Source: Vicia villosa (lineage: Eukaryota; Streptophyta; Magnoliopsida; Fabales; Fabaceae). Taken from it: DNA of 64,000 nt. Made by a program: the position numbers and the translations under genes. Position 1 is the stretch's first letter, and every line of letters starts with the position of its first letter. The DNA lies in NCBI RefSeq assembly GCF_029867415.1, contig NC_081186.1, forward strand, positions 110,920,128 to 110,984,127, in the 5' to 3' direction. The notes under the pieces are model-generated. The model searched no databases. It was not told the DNA's origin and was given only the letters and a program-made list of their open reading frames with translations. Below, one piece after another: positions 59,501 to 64,000 of this stretch.

Positions 59501-61038
59501 CAGTTTCCTGCTTTAGCTAATTTTAGTTCATTGTTAAAATACTATCACACCCCCTGCAGTTTAGACTCTTTTTTTTATTTTAATTTTGTTTTCTCTTACT
59601 TTTTAACTCATAATTCCTTTTACTCACATAAAAAAAGGCACAAAAATGATTTTAGATTTTTTTAGTTTGATTAAATAATGTTCATAATTTTTGTTGATTT
59701 TTGTTAATTTTGTCTTAATCCTTTTAATAGATCTTTTTTTCTTCACAATACTTGAATTTTCTTTGTATCGACATTTCTTCGTAAATAATTCTCTAATAGA
59801 CTTAGGAATTAATTTTTAGTCTCGTTTTTTGTATAGAATTAATAGATGTATGTGTGCTTGTGAGCATCATTTGTTTGCTATAATTCTCAATTTTATTTGT
59901 CGCATATTGATTTTCCTTTACCTATCTCATGTATAGTTTTCCTTAATAAATCGTATAGTTTTTTCATTTTAAATCCCTTGTATAGACAACTTAGACTAGA
60001 ATTTAGATATAGTTCCCTATTGCATTCTTTTCATTTCCAACTTTTAAAATACTTAATAAATATCGATGAAGATCATACCGCTACTATATTTCATAGTAGG
60101 AAAGAAATGATTGGGGTGTAGGCCCCGATGTATGTTCTTTCCTACTTAGCGGAAAAGAAATGATTGAGGTGTGAAGCCTCGATGTATTTCTTAACCGTTA
60201 TTTAGAGAAACGATTGTGGCGTAGGCCTCGATGTGCATTCTCTAAATATTCACAAAAGAACTCTTTTTGTATCTCCTTTACTTAACGGAGAAGAAATGAT
60301 TGAGGTGTGAAACCTCGATGTATTTCTTAACCATTATTTAGAGAAACGATTGTGGCGTAGGCCTCGATGTGTGTTCTCTAAATATGCAAAACAAAACTCT
60401 TTTTGGTATGATCTAAGTCACAAATTAAATCCCCTTAAAAAAACACCAACCAAAAAACACTTCAAAAAACCTAATAAATGTTCAGACTTAAAACAAAAGT
60501 GAGGAAGTGATGCGAGACCTTGTAGTGGGTTCTCGTCATCATGGAATTACCCTTAAAAGATACAAACCAATCTCTTTTTCTCCTTTCTAAGGGCAAGTTA
60601 TCTCCGCTCCATTGCATCCTAGGCTGTCCCCTTATGCAAGAGCGTGAGCGTTAACGCCGCCCAATTTAAAAACACAAAAACAAACAGAAAATCCTTAGCC
60701 GAGCTACGGTAACTCTGATTCCTGAAAAGGATACGTAGGCAGCGGGGTAGGGCCCGTGCGAGTACAATTCTTCTTTTCCCTACATTTTGCATTCATTTCG
60801 CATTTAGACATAGACATAAGTACACACCCTTTAGATAGAAACAAACATAGGTGGATACCATCGAGTACGATGGGCGCGAGGGGTGCTAATACCTTCCCCT
60901 CGCGTAACCGACTCCCGTACCTTGATTCTCTGGTCGCAAGACCCTGTTCCTTCCTTTGTTAGATTTCCTGATATTCCTTTCCCTTATGGGATAAATATAT
61001 TGGTGGCGACTCTGTTCATTTTTCGCGAGCGTGCGACA
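56595..61038 (+). repeat. Ogre 3' LTR
   Basis: 4444 bp, differing from the 5' LTR at about 25 visible positions (for example 56687 c/t, 57620 g/t, 60962 a/g) and a few 1-2 bp indels. Confidence 0.95.
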
Positions 61039-61444
61039 CATGTTTAACTCTTTTTGGTGAAATAGATACTTTAAACTTTTGTGATCACTAAATATTCCAA
61101 AATATACTCTATAAAGGTAGTGTCTCCACACTTTGAGTGCAAAGATAATTGCAACTAGTTCTAAATCATGCATCACATAATTCTCTTCATAGGTTTTCAA
61201 CTGAAGGGATGCACAAGCTACTACATTGTCATTCTGCATTAAAACACGTCATAAACCCTTCTTCGAAGCGTCGCATAAGACTTCATATTTCTAAGTAGGA
61301 TCAAGAATGATTAGAACGAGAAAGGAACTCAACTTTTCCTTTAACTTCCTTAAACTTCACTCACATCATGAGTTCCAAATGCCTAGTCAAAGGCAATGCT
61401 AATTGAGGGAATCTCTTTATGAACCTTCGATTCTAACCAGCTAA

Positions 61445-61794
61445 CAGGTCCGACCCTGTGCAGGAGCAAGAGACTCTACATCACAGGGCCCCAAATTTTA
61501 AAGGGCCTTAAATTTTTGATAAGTTCAATTTTATTTTTTGCATTATTATTAATAAATATATAAACTGATATAAAAAATTCAATAAATCAAAAAATTGTTA
61601 TAATAAAAATCCAATACAATAAAAAAAATGAGATTGATCAAAGTCTAAATAATTATAATTAAATTTATTCTATTAATACATAATTATATTTTATCAGTGT
61701 CATTTTTATTTATTATAATTGTATTTTTTTTTTAAAATATTTCAGCTCATTTTTTAAATTAGAACGGAACTTCTGTTTGATTGGGTCGGCCCTG
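61445..61794. mobile_element. hAT-type MITE, 350 bp
   Basis: Termini CAGGTCCGACCCTG and the inverse of CAGGGCCGACCCAA. An 8-bp target duplication CCAGCTAA / CCAACTAA (7 of 8 match) flanks it. The empty site is present at about 21383 in copy C. The interior is AT-rich and non-coding. Confidence 0.82.
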
Positions 61795-61887
61795 CCAACT
61801 AATCCCAAGAAACTTCTCTAACTCCAAAGCATTCCTAGGACTTTCCCAAATGAACATTGCTTTCAGTTTTGATGGGTATACTGCCAC

Positions 61888-62499
61888 TAGGGGTGGGAAT
61901 AGGTCAGACTGGCCTACAAGGGTCTATGGCCTAGCCTATATAGGGTCAGGTCAGGTTAGGCTTATTTAACAAAAAGGTCAGGCCAAGCTTATTTAACAAC
62001 AAGGTCAGGCTTACGCTTTTTTAAAAGCTTATTTAATAAAATAGGCCAGGCTTAGGCTATTAAAAAAGCCTATGAAGCCTTATAGGTCGGCCTATATTTT
62101 CATGTATATTAAAAATAGGCTAAATAGATCGGCCTATATTTGCATGTATATTAGAAAAAAAAGGCTTTATAGGCAAGCTTGTATATACATATATATTAGA
62201 ACAAAGGCTAAATATGTCGGCCTATATATATGCATATATAGGACGACTTATAAGGTTTCTTAAATAATATGGATTAATTGAAAACTATAATAAAAAATAG
62301 GCTTTTAAATAGGCTTTCATGTCAAGACAGACTTTTAAAAAGGCCAAGTCAGGCAAAAAAAAAAGAGTCTATTATAGGTCACAGATCAGACTCAGGCCTT
62401 TCAAATTTATCATAGGTCAGGCTCAGGACTTTCAAATTTATCATAGGTCAGGCCCAGGCCTTATAAAGCCTAGCCTAACCTAGCCTATTTCCACCCCTA
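61888..62499. mobile_element. hAT-like MITE, 612 bp
   Basis: Inverted ends TAGGGGTGGGAATAGG and CCTATTTCCACCCCTA. The interior has recurrent GGTCAGGC / GCCTAT motifs that are themselves partly inverted. Flanks ACTGCCAC and ATTACCAC could be a degraded 8-bp duplication (6 of 8). Copy C has the uninterrupted sequence at about 21462. Confidence 0.75.
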
Positions 62500-62890
62500 A
62501 TTACCACGCCTCCTTGAGAAATCACATGCTCAAGAAATTTCTCTTTCGACATCCAGCGTTCACATTTGCTAAATTTTGCGAAGAATTTCTTTTTTCGAAA
62601 ATCAAATTCGGGGAGCTTGGAGTCCTTGTGATATGTGAAGGTGAATTAGCTCAAGATCGTGGATCTTGGAGTCTTTTGAAGCCTTGTGAGATGTGTGAAG
62701 TAGAAGAAAAATTAAAATTTAGTATGTATAACTTTGTGGTTAATACTAAGTATTTTGACATTTTGTTTTGCTTATGATATGTACCAAAGGACATTATAGA
62801 TTTCATAGTGGAAGAATACAATAAAATTATGATGATTTACCATCAGAGACAAATTTGGTATATCCGAAGACAAAGCACTGAATCAGTATA

Positions 62891-63911
62891 AATCCTGACA
62901 TACAATCTCTCTCTCTCACTCTCACTCTCACTCAGATCTTGCATGATAATTTTATCATTTGTCTCTCTCTTTTTTCTATTTAGATCTTGCATGGTAATTT
63001 TATCATTTGTAGTTTGCATGTGTTAGGTTTATTTTTTGTTCATAGGGATTTGTCTTTCCGCCGATTATATTGAAGAATTATAACTTTAGAATGCTTAATA
63101 AGTTAATCCAATTAAATTCAAATTTTTCTGTTTGAATTTAAGTACAATAATGAATAACTCTTTCATTGTTATTAGCTCATTCATAATTGATTTGTGATTC
63201 CTTAAGATTTACGTTGTACATTTATCTATTGTGCAATCTCTATTAACTATTTTTAAACTTTACTTCTACTCTCAACTTTGTTTTTAAAATATATTTTTAA
63301 GAAAAATATGTATTCAATCCTCCTTTTAAATTATTTTAAGCTCATAATAAAAAAAAGTTCACGATTATTTTTTATTCCAACACTTTTACTTTTTTACTAA
63401 ATTCTTTTAATTTTTTTCATGGAAGGCTCTGATAATTATTATATATATGTTAAAATAAAAAGTTATATTATAATATAAGGATAAAACACAAGAGGACGAT
63501 GATAATGAATTTTTTTTTCAATTAAATATTATAAGTTCGAACACAATCCTAAACATGTAGCAGCATTGTAAAATTCTCTTAGGGAGAATGACTTGAGCGA
63601 TTCTTCTCTAAATAAAATAATTAAGTTATCGACTTAGTTAAATTTGAAAAATAAATATTATGATGGTAAAATAGAAAAATATAATTAAAATTATGTTTAT
63701 ATTTTTTTAATACTTTTTAAATTTATATAATATATATGTAATTTTTATATTATTAAAATTTTATAGTGGGGTATTATTTTTCTTACATTTTTATAGTTAA
63801 TTTTTAATTGAGTTATTATTAAATACATTTTAATAAATATTTTTGATCATTTTTTAAATAACAGCTTTCATTAATTTAAAAGTGAATCAACATTTAAATG
63901 CATGGGTAATA
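62891..63911. other. AT-rich spacer
   Basis: A short (CT)n stretch at 62907-62935 and a direct repeat of AGATCTTGCATG.TAATTTTATCATTTG (62934 and 62983). No gene, element end or RNA seen. Confidence 0.5.
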
Positions 63912-64000
63912 TTTGAGCCCAACCGCAAATAGTACGTGACGTGAATAACTGAAAGAGATATATACGGCGGCGAATAACGGACAAGCTTCTACTTCTTCTT
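63912..64000 (+). promoter_or_regulatory. Duplicate of the 9.88-10.03 kb leader-like block
   Basis: GAGCCCAACCGCAAA, then GACGTGAATAAC, ACGGCGGCGAATAACGGA and a CTTCTTCTT tract follow the same order as 9893-10030. This suggests that another unit of the duplicated F-box region begins at the window end. Confidence 0.4.

Larger units (their letters stand above)
39664..61038 (+). mobile_element. Ogre-type (Tat lineage) Ty3/gypsy retrotransposon, complete
   Basis: 21,375 bp bounded by 4.44-kb LTRs (TG...CA) and a perfect 5-bp target duplication CATGT (39659-39663, 61039-61043). Order: LTR, PBS for a tRNA-Arg-type primer, ORF1, gag-protease, 255-bp intron, RT-RNase H-second RNase H-integrase, a long 3' UTR with a ~73-bp tandem array, PPT, LTR. 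The extra 5' ORF1, the intron, the dual RNase H and the giant size are hallmarks of Ogre in legumes. By eye I count about 25 differences between LTRs (~0.6 %), which implies a recent insertion. All ORFs are open. It split an older gypsy relict. Confidence 0.96.
61039..62890 (-). pseudogene. Ty3/gypsy pol relict, right half (split by Ogre)
   Basis: Minus-strand RNase H pieces [17 protein letters not shown] and [16 protein letters not shown] (61215-61045) and RT-end pieces upstream (61270-61440, then ~61800-61887 and 62500-62640) correspond base by base to the relict at 20940-21867 in copy C. The integrase side continues left of Ogre only as a short stub. Two MITEs (61445-61794, 61888-62499) interrupt it. 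Many stops; non-functional. The segment ends with GTATAAATCCTGACATA, the empty site for the chromovirus-type insertion. Confidence 0.8.

Overview
This is nuclear DNA from a flowering plant, very probably a papilionoid legume of the inverted-repeat-lacking clade (pea, vetch, clover or medick relatives). Three things point there: a 21.4-kb Ogre-type Ty3/gypsy element with 4.4-kb LTRs, GT-AG introns and a plant-type tRNA-Val gene, and a cluster of F-box-associated gene copies of a kind I associate with legumes. The window is repeat-dominated. I see no complete, clearly functional host protein gene. The best host features are the tRNA gene and one F-box reading frame that is open but cut by the left edge.

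Layout. 1-4.7 kb: the 3' part of an F-box-family gene (copy A), a tRNA-Val(AAC), fragments of a CYP704-type cytochrome P450, an antisense GRF zinc-finger pseudogene, and a MITE inserted in a TA microsatellite. 4.75-9.75 kb: a Ty1/copia element on the minus strand with near-identical LTRs but one frameshift and one nonsense codon. 9.75-16.7 kb: a SINE-like element, a 1.28-kb inverted repeat, F-box fragment B, a Helitron-like element with doubled termini and an internal minisatellite, and F-box fragment C. 17.3-25.5 kb: a 524-bp hAT element, a 1.88-kb Mutator-like element, a decayed gypsy pol relict, and an internally deleted chromovirus-type LTR element that carries a Mutator MITE. 25.5-31.3 kb: a decayed L1-type LINE. 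31.3-33.8 kb: a 0.76-kb inverted repeat followed by F-box pseudogene D. 33.76-39.27 kb: a second L1-type LINE, 5' truncated but with an almost open ORF2. 39.66-61.04 kb: the complete Ogre element (LTR, PBS, ORF1, gag-pro, intron, RT-RH-aRH-INT, tandem-repeat 3' UTR, PPT, LTR) with a perfect 5-bp target duplication. 61.04-64 kb: the rest of the gypsy relict that Ogre split, two hAT-type MITEs, and AT-rich DNA. The last ~95 bp resemble 9.88-10.03 kb.

How it fits together. F-box copies A, B, C and D and their flanks are members of a local duplication series. Copies C and D share the F-box tail, a 3' spacer and the same gypsy relict, so one copy acts as the empty-site control for insertions in the other. 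The hAT, MULE, chromovirus, LINE, Ogre and MITE junctions can all be read this way. Ogre is the youngest large insertion: its LTRs show only about 25 visible differences over 4.44 kb, and its ORFs are open once a 255-bp intron is removed.
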